Shown here: one piece after another, positions 49,392 to 57,824 of the stretch
Position numbering within the stretch: position 1 is the stretch's first letter
Layout: each line of letters starts with the position of its first letter
NCBI GenBank assembly: GCA_020845695.1
Contig: JADLFG010000072.1
Span: forward strand, 55,942-119,941
Source of the DNA: Thermoleophilia bacterium
Lineage (GTDB): Bacteria; Actinomycetota; Thermoleophilia; Gaiellales; Gaiellaceae
Reading direction: 5' to 3'
Length of the DNA: 64,000 nt
Made by a program: the position numbers and the translations under genes
Notes under the pieces: model-generated
Seen by the model: only the letters and a program-made list of their open reading frames with translations
Database searches by the model: none
Told to the model about the DNA's origin: nothing

Positions 49392-50346
49392 GCGCCGGCA
49401 GCCTCCGGGGGGAAGCGCCGCCGAGCAGCTGCGGCTGCGGGAGCGCCTCGCCCGGCTCACCGACCTGCCGCTGCTGCGGGGCGTCGGCGTCTCCGGCGAG
49501 ATGGCGCGCCTGAGGCGCCAGCTCGAGCGGATCGCCGCCGAGCCGACGGAGGACGAGGTCTGGCGCGCGGTCGAGCTCGCCCGCCACCAGGAGCGCCCGT
49601 ACACGCTCGACTACGCGGAGCGGATCCTCGACGACTTCGTCGAGCTGCACGGCGACCGCTCGCTCGGCGACGACCATGCGATCGTCGCCGGGCTGGGTCG
49701 CTTCCGCGGCCGCACGGTCGCGCTCGTCGGCCACCAGAAGGGCCGCGATATCCACGAGCGTACCCGCCGCAATTTCGGGATGGCGATGCCGGAGGGCTAC
49801 CGCAAGGCGATGCGCGTGATGGAGATCGCCGACCGGCACGGGTTCCCCGTTCTCTCCCTGGTCGACACGCCGGGCGCCTATCCGGGAGTGGCGGCGGAGC
49901 AGCACGGCCAGGGAGGGTGGATCGCGCGCTCCCAGCTCGCGATGGCGCGTCTCGACGTCCCGACCGTCGCCTGCGTGATCGGCGAGGGAGGCTCGGGCGG
50001 CGCGGTCGCGATCGCGCTTGCCGACCGGGTGCTGATGCAGGAGAACGCGATCTACTCCGTGATCTCGCCCGAGGGCTGTGCCGCGATCCTCTGGCGCGAT
50101 GCCGGAGAGGCGAAGAAGGCCGCGGCGGCGTTCAAGCCGGATGCCCGCCACTGCCTCGAGCTCGGCGTGATCGACGCGATCGTGCCGGAGCCGGCAGGAG
50201 GGGCCCACACGAGTCCCGACGAGGCGGCCCGGCTGCTCGCGGACGGTCTCGCGGCGGCGCTCGCGGACGTGTCGGCGCTCGATCCGGCTGACCGGCGGCG
50301 CCTGCGTCACGCCCGTTTCCGCGCCATGGGAGAGTTCGCGTCCTAG
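49381..50346 (+). CDS. accA: Acetyl-CoA carboxylase carboxyltransferase subunit alpha
   Basis: A 321-residue AccA. LDDFVELHGDRSLGDDHAIV, GHQKGRDIHERTRRNFGMA, SLVDTPGAYPGVAAEQHGQG, and the oxyanion-forming GEGGSGGAVAIALADRVLM are visible. It partners AccD, encoded just before. Biotin carboxylase and carrier genes are not in the window. Confidence 0.96.
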   Translation: MAGRRRQPPGGSAAEQLRLRERLARLTDLPLLRGVGVSGEMARLRRQLERIAAEPTEDEVWRAVELARHQERPYTLDYAERILDDFVELHGDRSLGDDHAIVAGLGRFRGRTVALVGHQKGRDIHERTRRNFGMAMPEGYRKAMRVMEIADRHGFPVLSLVDTPGAYPGVAAEQHGQGGWIARSQLAMARLDVPTVACVIGEGGSGGAVAIALADRVLMQENAIYSVISPEGCAAILWRDAGEAKKAAAAFKPDARHCLELGVIDAIVPEPAGGAHTSPDEAARLLADGLAAALADVSALDPADRRRLRHARFRAMGEFAS

Positions 50347-50361
50347 GATCCCCCGTTTGGA

Positions 50362-50391
50362 GTATCCACGGGATCCACAGGGTTATCCCCG
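50362..50391 (+). other. Three DnaA-box-like sites downstream of accA
   Basis: The 72-base gap between accA and ligD holds GTATCCACG (50362-50370), GGATCCACA (50371-50379) and TTATCCCCG (50383-50391) in tandem on one strand, all one to two mismatches from TTATCCACA. They lie 20 kb from the probable origin. They could titrate DnaA or control ligD. Confidence 0.5.
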
Positions 50392-50418
50392 GCGGTGTTT
50401 ACAGGACGTTAACGGCCC

Positions 50419-52272
50419 GTGAACGGCGCGGCGGGCCGGGGCGGCGATCGGGATGGCTACCGGCCGATGCTCGCCACGCTCGCCGAGCGCGTCCCGGGTC
50501 CCGCGGGCTGGCTGTTCGAGGTCAAATGGGACGGCTACCGGGTGCTCGCAGTGGTCGGGGGCGGCCGGGCGGCGCTGCTCAGCCGGTCCGGGCGGGACCT
50601 GACCGGGCGGTTCGCCGGTGTTGCCCGGGCGCTCGCGGCTGCCGTCCCGGCCGGCGCCTGCGTCCTCGACGGCGAGCTCTGCGCGCTCGATCGGGCCGGC
50701 CGCCCGGACTTCGCGCTGCTCCAGCGCGGCGGCGGCGCGCACGTCCTCGCCCTCTTCGACCTGCTGGAGCTGGACGGGCAGCCGCTGCTCGCCCTGCCGC
50801 TCGGGGAGCGCCGCCGGCGACTCGAGGCGCTCGTCGCCCCGGGCGGCCCGATCCTGCTCTCCGAGGCGTTCGAGGACGGCAGCGCCCTGCTCGAGGCGGC
50901 GCGGGCTCGCGGGCTCGAGGGGATCGTCGCGAAGCGCCGCGACTCGCCCTACCGCCCCGGGCAGCGGACGCGCGACTGGCTGAAGCTGAGGGTGACCCGG
51001 CGCCAGGAGCTCGTGATCGCCGGCTACACGCGCGGCCGCGGCCGGCGGGCGCGAACGCTCGGGGCGCTCGTCCTGGCGGTGCGCCGGGGGGAGGAGCTGC
51101 TCTGGGCCGGGAACTGCGGCAGCGGCTTCGCGGACCGAGATCTCGAGGAGCTCGCGCGCCGCCTGCGCCCGCTCGAGCGCCCGGCGTCGCCGCTGACGTC
51201 CGGCCCCCGCCCGGCGGGAGCGGACGTGGTCTGGGTGTCGCCGCGGCTCACGTGCGAGGTAGAGCTGGTGGAGTGGACGCGCGCCGGCCGGCTGCGAGCG
51301 CCGGTCTTTCGGGGCCTGCGCGCGGACGTCGTGCCCGCCGCCGCGCGCGGGGAGCGGCCGTTCGAGCGGGAGCTGCGCTCGGGCCGGCGCACGGTCGCGC
51401 TCCGCAACCTCGACAAGCTGTTCTGGCCGCGGGAGGGGATCACGAAAGGCGACCTCGTCGACTACTACGACGCTGTCGCCCCAGCGCTCGTGCCGGACCT
51501 GCGTGGCCGCCCGTTCACCATGAAGCGCTACCCGGACGGGATCGAGGGCGGCCACTTCTTCCAGAAGGACGCACCCGCGCACATGCCGGGCTGGATCCCC
51601 ATCCGTCCGTTTCCGGCGGTCTCGCGGAACGGCAAGCGGCTCCGCACGATCCGCGCCCCGCTCGTCAACGACGAGCTCGCGCTGCTGTGGATGGTGGGGA
51701 TGGGTTGCATCGACCTGAACGCGTGGCTGTCGCGCGCCGACCGCCCCGACCGCCCAGACTGGGTGCTCTTCGATCTCGATCCCGCCGAGGGCACGCGCTT
51801 TCGCGACGTCGTGCGGGTCGCGCTGCTCGTGAAGGAGCTGCTCGACGCGCTGGGACTGACCGGGTTTCCGAAGACGAGCGGCGCGGACGGGCTGCACGTG
51901 CTCGTGCCGGTCTCGCGCCGCCACACGTACGAGGACACGCGCGCGTTTGCCTCCCTGCTCACGCGGACGCTCGCGCGAGCGCACCGGGGGCTCGTGACCA
52001 CGGAGTGGATCCGGGCGAAGCGCCGCGGCGTCCTGATCGACGTCAACCAGAACCGCCAGGGCGCCACGATCGCGTCCGCCTACTCGGTCCGGCCCCTGCC
52101 GGGCGCGCCCGTGTCGGCCCCGCTCTCGTGGCGGGAGGTCGAGCCCGGTCTCGACCCGCGCGACTTCACGATGGAGGTCGTGCTCGACCGGGTCGCCCGC
52201 CGCGGTGACCTGGCCGCGGGGGCGCTCGCGGGGCGCCAGTCGCTCTCCCGCGCACTCCGGGCAGCCGGCTGA
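50419..52272 (+). CDS. ligD: ATP-dependent DNA ligase LigD (ligase-polymerase)
   Basis: A 617-residue LigD with the ligase domain first (1-300; adenylation site K36 in EVKWDGYRV, later GIVAKRRDSPYRPG and DWLKLR) and the archaeo-eukaryotic primase-like polymerase domain second (about 325-610; FMKRYPDG-type FTMKRYPDGIEGGHFFQKD, LFDLDPAEG, SGADGLHVLVP). No 3'-phosphoesterase domain is present. It joins double-strand ends with Ku, which is not encoded here. GTG 50419 start. Confidence 0.94.
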   Translation: MNGAAGRGGDRDGYRPMLATLAERVPGPAGWLFEVKWDGYRVLAVVGGGRAALLSRSGRDLTGRFAGVARALAAAVPAGACVLDGELCALDRAGRPDFALLQRGGGAHVLALFDLLELDGQPLLALPLGERRRRLEALVAPGGPILLSEAFEDGSALLEAARARGLEGIVAKRRDSPYRPGQRTRDWLKLRVTRRQELVIAGYTRGRGRRARTLGALVLAVRRGEELLWAGNCGSGFADRDLEELARRLRPLERPASPLTSGPRPAGADVVWVSPRLTCEVELVEWTRAGRLRAPVFRGLRADVVPAAARGERPFERELRSGRRTVALRNLDKLFWPREGITKGDLVDYYDAVAPALVPDLRGRPFTMKRYPDGIEGGHFFQKDAPAHMPGWIPIRPFPAVSRNGKRLRTIRAPLVNDELALLWMVGMGCIDLNAWLSRADRPDRPDWVLFDLDPAEGTRFRDVVRVALLVKELLDALGLTGFPKTSGADGLHVLVPVSRRHTYEDTRAFASLLTRTLARAHRGLVTTEWIRAKRRGVLIDVNQNRQGATIASAYSVRPLPGAPVSAPLSWREVEPGLDPRDFTMEVVLDRVARRGDLAAGALAGRQSLSRALRAAG

Positions 52273-52294
52273 GGCCGTCCTCTACGATCGGGTC

Positions 52295-52774
52295 GTGGGA
52301 GCGCCCCAGATCTCCGTTGCCGGGGCGGGCGGCCGGGTCACCCCGGAGCTCGCGCGGCTGGCGACCGAGGTCGGGCGGCTGCTCGCCGAGCGTGGAGCGG
52401 TGCTCGTGTGCGGCGGCCTCGGCGGTGTCATGGAGGCCGCGGCCAGAGGCGCCCGCGAGGCGGGCGGCGCCACGATCGGAATCCTCCCCGGCGAGTCGCC
52501 GGCCGCCGCGAGCCCGTGGATCCAGCACGTGGTGGCGACCGGATCCGGCCACGCCCGCAACCTCGCGGTGGCGGCGAGCGGTGACGCGCTGATCGCGGTG
52601 GGCGGCGGCTGGGGCACCGCCTCCGAGATCGCGCTCGCGCGCAAGCTCTGCCGTCCCGTCGTCGTGCTCGGCGGCGGGCCGGCGGTCGAGGGCGAGGGGA
52701 TCGAGCGGGTCGAGTCGGCCGCCGAGGCGGTCGAGCTCGCGCTCGCGCGGGCGGCCGCGAGCCACCCGGCGTAA
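52295..52774 (+). CDS. TIGR00725-type SLOG/LOG-like protein
   Basis: A 159-residue Rossmann-like protein. ISVAGAGGRVTPELARLATE, then VCGGLGGVMEAAARGAREAGG and the ALIAVGGGWGTASEIALARK block give the nucleotide-binding GG-x-G-T-x-x-E pattern of the lysine-decarboxylase-like (LOG) superfamily. Members of this branch have no well-defined reaction. GTG 52295 chosen by homology to the conserved start. Confidence 0.85.
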   Translation: MGAPQISVAGAGGRVTPELARLATEVGRLLAERGAVLVCGGLGGVMEAAARGAREAGGATIGILPGESPAAASPWIQHVVATGSGHARNLAVAASGDALIAVGGGWGTASEIALARKLCRPVVVLGGGPAVEGEGIERVESAAEAVELALARAAASHPA

Positions 52775-52848
52775 CGGCGCCGGGGAGCCGGTGAGGGCGT
52801 CGCTATGCTTGCAGCTCGCGGGCGTGACCCGGTGAAAGGAGGCGCGAG

Positions 52849-54018
52849 CTGCGGGACGGGAGTATCGGCACACGACTCGACGGTGCATTCCTCGCCCGGC
52901 TGGCGGGTCTCGGCGATCCGGCCGGCTACCTGACCGTCACCGTCGGCGTCGACCCGGGGGCGCGGGCGACTCGCCGGGCCCCATGGGCGATCGAGGTCGA
53001 CAACGAGCTGCACGCGCTCGAGGCGCGAACGCGCGAGGAGGGGCCGCGGGCGCGGTGGCTCGCGCTCCGCGGCTGTCTCGAGCGAGTTGCGCCCGAGCTG
53101 GAGCGCCTGCTCGACGCGAGCCAGCCCGGCCGCGGGCGCGCGCTGTTCGCCCCGGTCTCGAAGGGCGGTGAGGTGGAGACGGTCGTGCTCCAGCAGTCGC
53201 TGCCCACCCGGGTCGTGCTCGAGGAACGCCCGTACGTGCTCCCGCTCGTCGCGGCGCTCGAGCTGGGCCGCCCCGCCGGGGTCGTCACCGTCTCCCGGGA
53301 CGGTCTGCGGGCGGTCGAGGTCGCGTTCGGGGTCGCTGCCGAGGTCGCGGCAATCGACATCGCGGTCGAGACGGAGGACTGGCGCGAGCTGAAGGGCCCG
53401 ACCGCCGGCAACCCGGCGCGGGCCAGGCAGACGTTCCCGCAGCGAGACCGGTTCGAGCATCGCCTCGCGGACGTGGTCGAGCGCGCGCTCGAGGCGCATG
53501 CGCTCGAGCTTGCCGGGCTCGCGCGCGACCGCGCCTGGGAGCACGTGCTGGTGGCCGGCGATCCGCGCCTCGCGGCCCCGCTCGTCGCCGCGCTGGCTGC
53601 CGCCGGGCACGAGGCGGCGACCGTTCCGCGCGTCATCGCGGGTGACGCGGCCGCCGTCGCTGATGCCGTTCGCGCAGAGCTCGCCTCGACCCGCGAGGCC
53701 CGGGTACGCGCGCTCGCCGCCCGGGTGCGGGAGGAGTCCGGCGAGGCCGGACTGGGCCTGCCGGCGACTCTGGCGGCGCTCAACGAGGGCCGCGTCGCCG
53801 TGCTCGTCCTCGATCAGGAGTCCGGTCAGGCCGGCTACGTCGCCGAGGATGGCCGGCTGCTTGCGGCGGGCCCCGCCGCCGGCCTGCACGCCGAGCCCCG
53901 GCTCGCCGAGCGCATGGTCGAGCGGGCGCTCGCGACGGGCGCCCGCGTCGTGCCCGTGGCCGGGGCGGCCGAGCTGCTGGACACGCCGGACGGAGTCGGC
54001 GCTCTGCTGCGCTGGTGA
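52849..54018 (+). CDS. VLRF1/eRF1-like (Vms1-type) protein with CTG start
   Basis: A 389-residue protein of the bacterial eRF1/VLRF1-like type: GAFLARLAGLGDPAGYLTVT at the start, LRAVEVAFGVAAEVAAIDIA, DRFEHRLADVVERAL and a C-terminal L7Ae-like section ending GVGALLRW. Family members may release peptidyl-tRNA on stalled ribosomes. An in-frame stop lies at 52825, and no ATG, GTG or TTG follows until 53173, which would delete 108 residues. CTG 52849 has AAAGGAGG at 52835-52842, six bases upstream, so it is the likely start. Confidence 0.82.
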   Translation: MRDGSIGTRLDGAFLARLAGLGDPAGYLTVTVGVDPGARATRRAPWAIEVDNELHALEARTREEGPRARWLALRGCLERVAPELERLLDASQPGRGRALFAPVSKGGEVETVVLQQSLPTRVVLEERPYVLPLVAALELGRPAGVVTVSRDGLRAVEVAFGVAAEVAAIDIAVETEDWRELKGPTAGNPARARQTFPQRDRFEHRLADVVERALEAHALELAGLARDRAWEHVLVAGDPRLAAPLVAALAAAGHEAATVPRVIAGDAAAVADAVRAELASTREARVRALAARVREESGEAGLGLPATLAALNEGRVAVLVLDQESGQAGYVAEDGRLLAAGPAAGLHAEPRLAERMVERALATGARVVPVAGAAELLDTPDGVGALLRW

Positions 54019-54296
54019 GCGCGTTTCGAGGGGGAGGACCTCGAGAGCTCACCGCCGGAGCGAGGAGGTCGCCTGGCAGCCGCGGCCGGAGCGCCCGCGA
54101 CGATCGAGGTGGGGCCCGGACTCCTCCGGCCCGCAACCTGTCCCGTTTACCGCCGCTCGCATCGAGTCGGGCGGGACAGGTCCCGCCCTACACCCGTCTG
54201 GGTAGGTCCCGCCCCGTCTGGGTAGGTCCCGCCCCCCGGACCTTCCCCGCGTGTCCGGCGCGATGGCGTGAGGCCCCACACGGGGCGCCGGTCGTC
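54019..54296. repeat. Intergenic palindrome repeats, locus A
   Basis: This gene-free stretch holds both palindrome types found at 58.7 and 63.1 kb. A copy related to GGGCCGGA-GGAG-TCCGGCCC lies inverted at about 54112-54134. GGGCGGGACAGGTCCCGCCC lies at about 54169-54188. Two exact tandem 20-base units (CCCGTCTGGGTAGGTCCCGC) follow at 54193-54212 and 54213-54232. I see no protein here. Confidence 0.75.
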
Positions 54297-54412
54297 GCGA
54301 TCAGCGCTCGGCCGCTCGGCCGCTGGCGACGTGGCCGGTCGAAGTAGCCGCAGCGAGCGCAGCCAGGGGTCGGAGCGCCCCGCCCGCGTCGAGCGACTCG
54401 TTCAGGTTGCCG
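54297..54412. repeat. 116-bp duplicated segment, copy 1
   Basis: This stretch matches 54723-54838 over 116 positions with about ten differences and no gaps that I can see. Read forward it repeats the last codons of the lapA-like gene (GRWRRGRSK then stop), and read backward the last codons of the MrfA helicase gene (NLNESLDAGGALRPLAALAA). No complete gene is attached to this copy, so it looks like a stray duplicate of two gene ends. Between this copy and the lapA-like start (54413-54536) I see only that gene's ribosome site. Confidence 0.85.
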
Positions 54413-54536
54413 TGCTCGCGCCCCGGCCCGGCGGCGGTTTCTGACCCCGAGCGCCGCCTCGCCGGTAGGATCACCGCGGCCACGGTGCTACCTGGTGGAG
54501 CGGCGCCGGGATGGCACGCGACGGAAGGAGGGGCGA

Positions 54537-54773
54537 ATGGAGGGTTCCACACCGGAGCGCGGAAGCCGTCTGCCCCGGTTGCGCACGATCGTCGCGGTGC
54601 TGCTGGTCGCCGGCGTGATCTGGTTCGCGCTCGACAACCGCCAGCGGGTTACGATCGACTGGTGGGTCACCGAGCGCGAGTCGCGCCTGATCTACGTGGT
54701 CGTGATCTCGGCGCTGCTCGGCGCGATCAGCGACCGGCTGCTCGGCCGCTGGCGACGTGGCCGGTCGAAGTAG
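54537..54773 (+). CDS. LapA/DUF1049-like small membrane protein
   Basis: A 78-residue protein with two membrane helices (about 18-34 and 47-64), with VIWFALDNRQRVTIDWWVT between them, the LapA-domain pattern. The C-terminus GRWRRGRSK is basic. A GGAAGGAGGGG ribosome site precedes ATG 54537. The last 47 bases overlap the convergent helicase gene and fall within a duplicated segment. Confidence 0.8.
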   Translation: MEGSTPERGSRLPRLRTIVAVLLVAGVIWFALDNRQRVTIDWWVTERESRLIYVVVISALLGAISDRLLGRWRRGRSK

Positions 54774-54838
54774 CCGCCGCGAGCGCAGCCAGGAGTCGGA
54801 GCGCCCCGCCCCTGTCGAGCGGCTCGTTCAGGTTGCCG
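54723..54838. repeat. 116-bp duplicated segment, copy 2 (in two gene ends)
   Basis: The parent-looking copy of the 116-bp repeat. It covers the 3' end of the lapA-like gene and the 3' end of the convergent helicase gene, which overlap each other by 47 bases. The offset from copy 1 is exactly 426 bases. Confidence 0.85.
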
Positions 54839-57012
54839 CACTTGGGTGACTGGACGCAGGAGGGACAACCCCGCTCGCAGGGGCAGCCGGCGAGCATGGC
54901 CGCTGTGTCCGCGACCCAGCCGGCGAGCTCGAGGAAGCCGCGCTCGGCGATCCCGATGCCGCCCGCGTGGCCGTCGTGGACGAAGATCGCGGGCCCCCCG
55001 GCCTGGGCATGCAGGTTGGTCGAGAGCCCGCCGATGTCCCACCGGTCGCACATCGCCCGCAGCGGCAGCATCGAGATCAGCGCGTGCTCGGCGGCGTGGA
55101 GCGCGCCGAGCAGGGCGGGGTTTCCCCCGGTCTCACCGAGCAGAGCCGGCCCGGGAAGGAGCCAGACCGCCTCGGTCGCGAACTGCTGCTCCGGGAGCTC
55201 GAGCGGCACGAGCTCGAACGCCTCGCCGCTCGTCACGAGGCGCTTCTGGTAGGCGACGACGCGCTCGGTCACGGACACGTCGCCCAGGCAGACCGTCGCC
55301 CCCGGCAACTCGACGCTGCGTGCAACTCGCTCGATCACCGTCGCCGAGTCGCGCTTCGTCTGCGTGAAGTAGTCGCCGGCGAACGGCTCGACGAGCGCGA
55401 CGCGACGCGCCAGGTCGAGCTCGAGCACGCGGTAGCGCTCGCCGAGGTGGAGGTAGATCGCGCCCGCGTGTACGGTCGTGCAGGCGCGTGCCTCATCGAC
55501 GGTGCCGAGCACCTCGCCGCTTCCGCCGACGGCAATCGAGACGCTGTCGGTCCCCGCCGAGCGAAGCGACACGCGCGCGGCCGGGTAGGTCACACCGGCC
55601 CAGACGTAGCCGGCGGGGGTGCGCCTGAGCTCGCCCGTTCCGGCCAGCGCTTCGGCCCGGTCGAGTGCCGCGTCGCCGAGCAAGCCCCGGTCGGCCGGCG
55701 AGATCGGCGCCTCGAACGCTGCCGCCCGGACGTGGCCGTCGAGCACCCGCCGGCTCGTGTGGTCGAGGATCGCCGCCTCGACGCGCCGTGAGAGGAGCGC
55801 GTCCGGCTCGCGCATGAAGAACTGGTCGAGCGCGTCGTCGGTCGCTACGAGCACGGCCAGACCCGGGCCGCGGCGTCCCGCGCGCCCCCACTGCTGGAGC
55901 AGGCTCGCGAGCGTTCCCGGGAAGCCGACGGAGATCGCGCAGTCGAGCGAGCCGATGTCGATGCCATGCTCGAGCGCATCGGTGGCAGTGACGCCGAGCA
56001 ACTCGCCCTCGACGAGGCGCCGCTCGATCTCGCGGCGCTGCTCGGGTGTCGTCCCCGCGCGGTAGGGGGAAAGCCGCCGCGCGAGCCCGGCGTCGAGTCG
56101 CTCGGCCGCGAAACGGTGCATGAGCTCGGCTGCCCGGCGGCTCTTGGCGAAGCAGATCGTGCGCAGCCCCGCCTCGACCAGCGTTGCGAGCAGGCGGGCT
56201 CCCTCTCCGAGCGCGCTCGCGCGCAGGCCGAGCGCCGGATCGAGCAGGGGCGGGTTCCAGAGCGCCACCGTCCGCTCGGCCCGGGGGGCTCCGTCCCGGT
56301 CGATGACGTGGACGGCCTCGCCGGTGAGCCGCTCCCCGAGCTCGGCCGGGTTGGCGACGGTTGCCGAGGCGAGCAGGAGGCGAGGCGCCGCCCCGTAGGC
56401 GGCCGCGAGCCGGCGCAGGCGCCGCAGGACGTTGGCGACGTGCGAGCCGAACACCCCCCGGTAGACGTGCGCCTCGTCGACGACCACGTAGCGGAGGTTC
56501 GCGAGCAGGTCGCCGAAGCGGTCGTGGTGGGGGAGCAGACCGACGTGGACGAGATCGGGGTTCGTGAGCAGCACGTTGGCCCACGAGCGGAGCTGACGGC
56601 GCTGGTCCGGGGCGGTGTCGCCGTCGTAGAGGGCGGGACGGAGAAACGGGAGCCGCAGCGACGCGAGCGCCCGCGCCTGGTCGCGCGCGAGCGCCTTCGT
56701 CGGGTAGAGGTAGAGGGCGCGCGCGTGGGGCTCGCGCGCGAGCGCGTCGAGCACCGGGAGATTGAACGCGAGTGTCTTGCCGCTCGCGGTGCCGGTCGCG
56801 ACGAGCGCGTGGGCACCGGCGGTCGCGGCCTCGAGCGTGTCGATCTGGTGCGTGTACAGGGCGGTGATTCCGAGCCGGGCGAGCGACCCGCGAACGGCCG
56901 GGTCGAGCCAGTCCGGGACCGGCGCCGTGCTGGCGCCGGCGGGCGGGACGCTGCCGAGGTAGGCGAGCTCCTCGCCGGCGAGCAGCCGATCCCACGCGCG
57001 CGCTGCGGCCAC
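54727..57012 (-). CDS. MrfA/YprA-type DEAD-box helicase with C-terminal DUF1998
   Basis: A 761-residue superfamily 2 helicase. Motif I is ATGTASGKTLAFNLP, motif II VVVDEAHVYRG, motif III LLLASATVANP, and motif VI QQWGRAGRRGPG. The C-terminal DUF1998 region carries four cysteines in AGCPCERGCPSCVQSPKCGN, the metal-site pattern of MrfA/Hrq1 helicases. Related proteins repair mitomycin-type DNA damage. Starts at GTG or ATG near 57012; its 3' end overlaps the lapA-like gene. Confidence 0.92.
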   Translation of the reverse strand: MAAARAWDRLLAGEELAYLGSVPPAGASTAPVPDWLDPAVRGSLARLGITALYTHQIDTLEAATAGAHALVATGTASGKTLAFNLPVLDALAREPHARALYLYPTKALARDQARALASLRLPFLRPALYDGDTAPDQRRQLRSWANVLLTNPDLVHVGLLPHHDRFGDLLANLRYVVVDEAHVYRGVFGSHVANVLRRLRRLAAAYGAAPRLLLASATVANPAELGERLTGEAVHVIDRDGAPRAERTVALWNPPLLDPALGLRASALGEGARLLATLVEAGLRTICFAKSRRAAELMHRFAAERLDAGLARRLSPYRAGTTPEQRREIERRLVEGELLGVTATDALEHGIDIGSLDCAISVGFPGTLASLLQQWGRAGRRGPGLAVLVATDDALDQFFMREPDALLSRRVEAAILDHTSRRVLDGHVRAAAFEAPISPADRGLLGDAALDRAEALAGTGELRRTPAGYVWAGVTYPAARVSLRSAGTDSVSIAVGGSGEVLGTVDEARACTTVHAGAIYLHLGERYRVLELDLARRVALVEPFAGDYFTQTKRDSATVIERVARSVELPGATVCLGDVSVTERVVAYQKRLVTSGEAFELVPLELPEQQFATEAVWLLPGPALLGETGGNPALLGALHAAEHALISMLPLRAMCDRWDIGGLSTNLHAQAGGPAIFVHDGHAGGIGIAERGFLELAGWVADTAAMLAGCPCERGCPSCVQSPKCGNLNEPLDRGGALRLLAALAAATSTGHVASGRAAGR

Positions 57013-57038
57013 GGTGCCGATGCTAGCCTCAGGCTCGC

Positions 57039-57824
57039 GTGGTACCCCGCTGCCTCACGATTGCTGGCTCGGACTCCGGCGGCGGCGCCGGGATCCAGGC
57101 CGACCTGAAGGCGTTCGCGCGCCTCGGCTGTCACGGTACGAGCGCGATCGTCGCCCTGACCGCGCAGAACACCCTCGGAGTGAGCGGGATCCACGAGGTG
57201 CCGCCGGAGTTCGTCCGTGCCCAGCTCGAGGCGGTGTTCGACGATATCGGCGTCGACGCCGCCAAGACGGGGATGCTCTTCAGCGCCGCGATCGTGACGG
57301 AGGTCGCCGACTCCCTCGAGCGGCATCCCGTACCGCTGGTGGTCGATCCGGTGATGATCGCGAGCTCGGGTGCTCGGCTGCTGCGCGAGGATGCCGCGGC
57401 CGTGCTCGTCGAGCGGCTGCTCCCGCTCGCGACCGTCGTCACGCCGAACCTGAACGAGGCGTGCGCGCTTGCCGGCGTCGACTTCGCGGAGGACGTCGAC
57501 CGTGAGACGCTCGCCGAGGCGATCCACGCCCTGGGTGCCCCGGCCGTCGTCGTCACCGGCGGCCACGGAGCGCAGCCGGTCGACTGGCTCTTCGACGGGA
57601 ACCGCCACGTTGCGATCCCCGTGCCGCGCTACCCCGAGACGGCAACCCATGGCTCCGGCTGCACGCACTCGGCTGTGCTGACCGCGTGCCTGGCGCGCGG
57701 CGTCGGGCTCGAGGAGGCCGTGCGCACCGCCGCGGACGTCGCCTCGCGGGCGGTGCTCCACGGACTCTCCGAGATCGGCGCCGGCAACGGCCCGGTGGAC
57801 GTCTTTGGGCTCGCGGCTCTCTGA
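57039..57824 (+). CDS. thiD: Hydroxymethylpyrimidine/phosphomethylpyrimidine kinase
   Basis: A 261-residue ribokinase-fold enzyme. [20 protein letters not shown] at the N-terminus, [27 protein letters not shown], and the active-site [19 protein letters not shown] are visible. It phosphorylates HMP twice for thiamine synthesis. GTG 57039 start. No TPP riboswitch is seen in the 26 bases upstream. Confidence 0.95.
   Translation: MVPRCLTIAGSDSGGGAGIQADLKAFARLGCHGTSAIVALTAQNTLGVSGIHEVPPEFVRAQLEAVFDDIGVDAAKTGMLFSAAIVTEVADSLERHPVPLVVDPVMIASSGARLLREDAAAVLVERLLPLATVVTPNLNEACALAGVDFAEDVDRETLAEAIHALGAPAVVVTGGHGAQPVDWLFDGNRHVAIPVPRYPETATHGSGCTHSAVLTACLARGVGLEEAVRTAADVASRAVLHGLSEIGAGNGPVDVFGLAAL

Noticed and set aside
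53173..54018. Short form of the VLRF1-like gene from GTG 53173
   Set aside because: The 108 upstream codons read as conserved protein and have an ideal ribosome site before CTG.
57013..57038. TPP riboswitch before thiD
   Set aside because: Only 26 bases separate the divergent genes and no thi-box pattern is visible.
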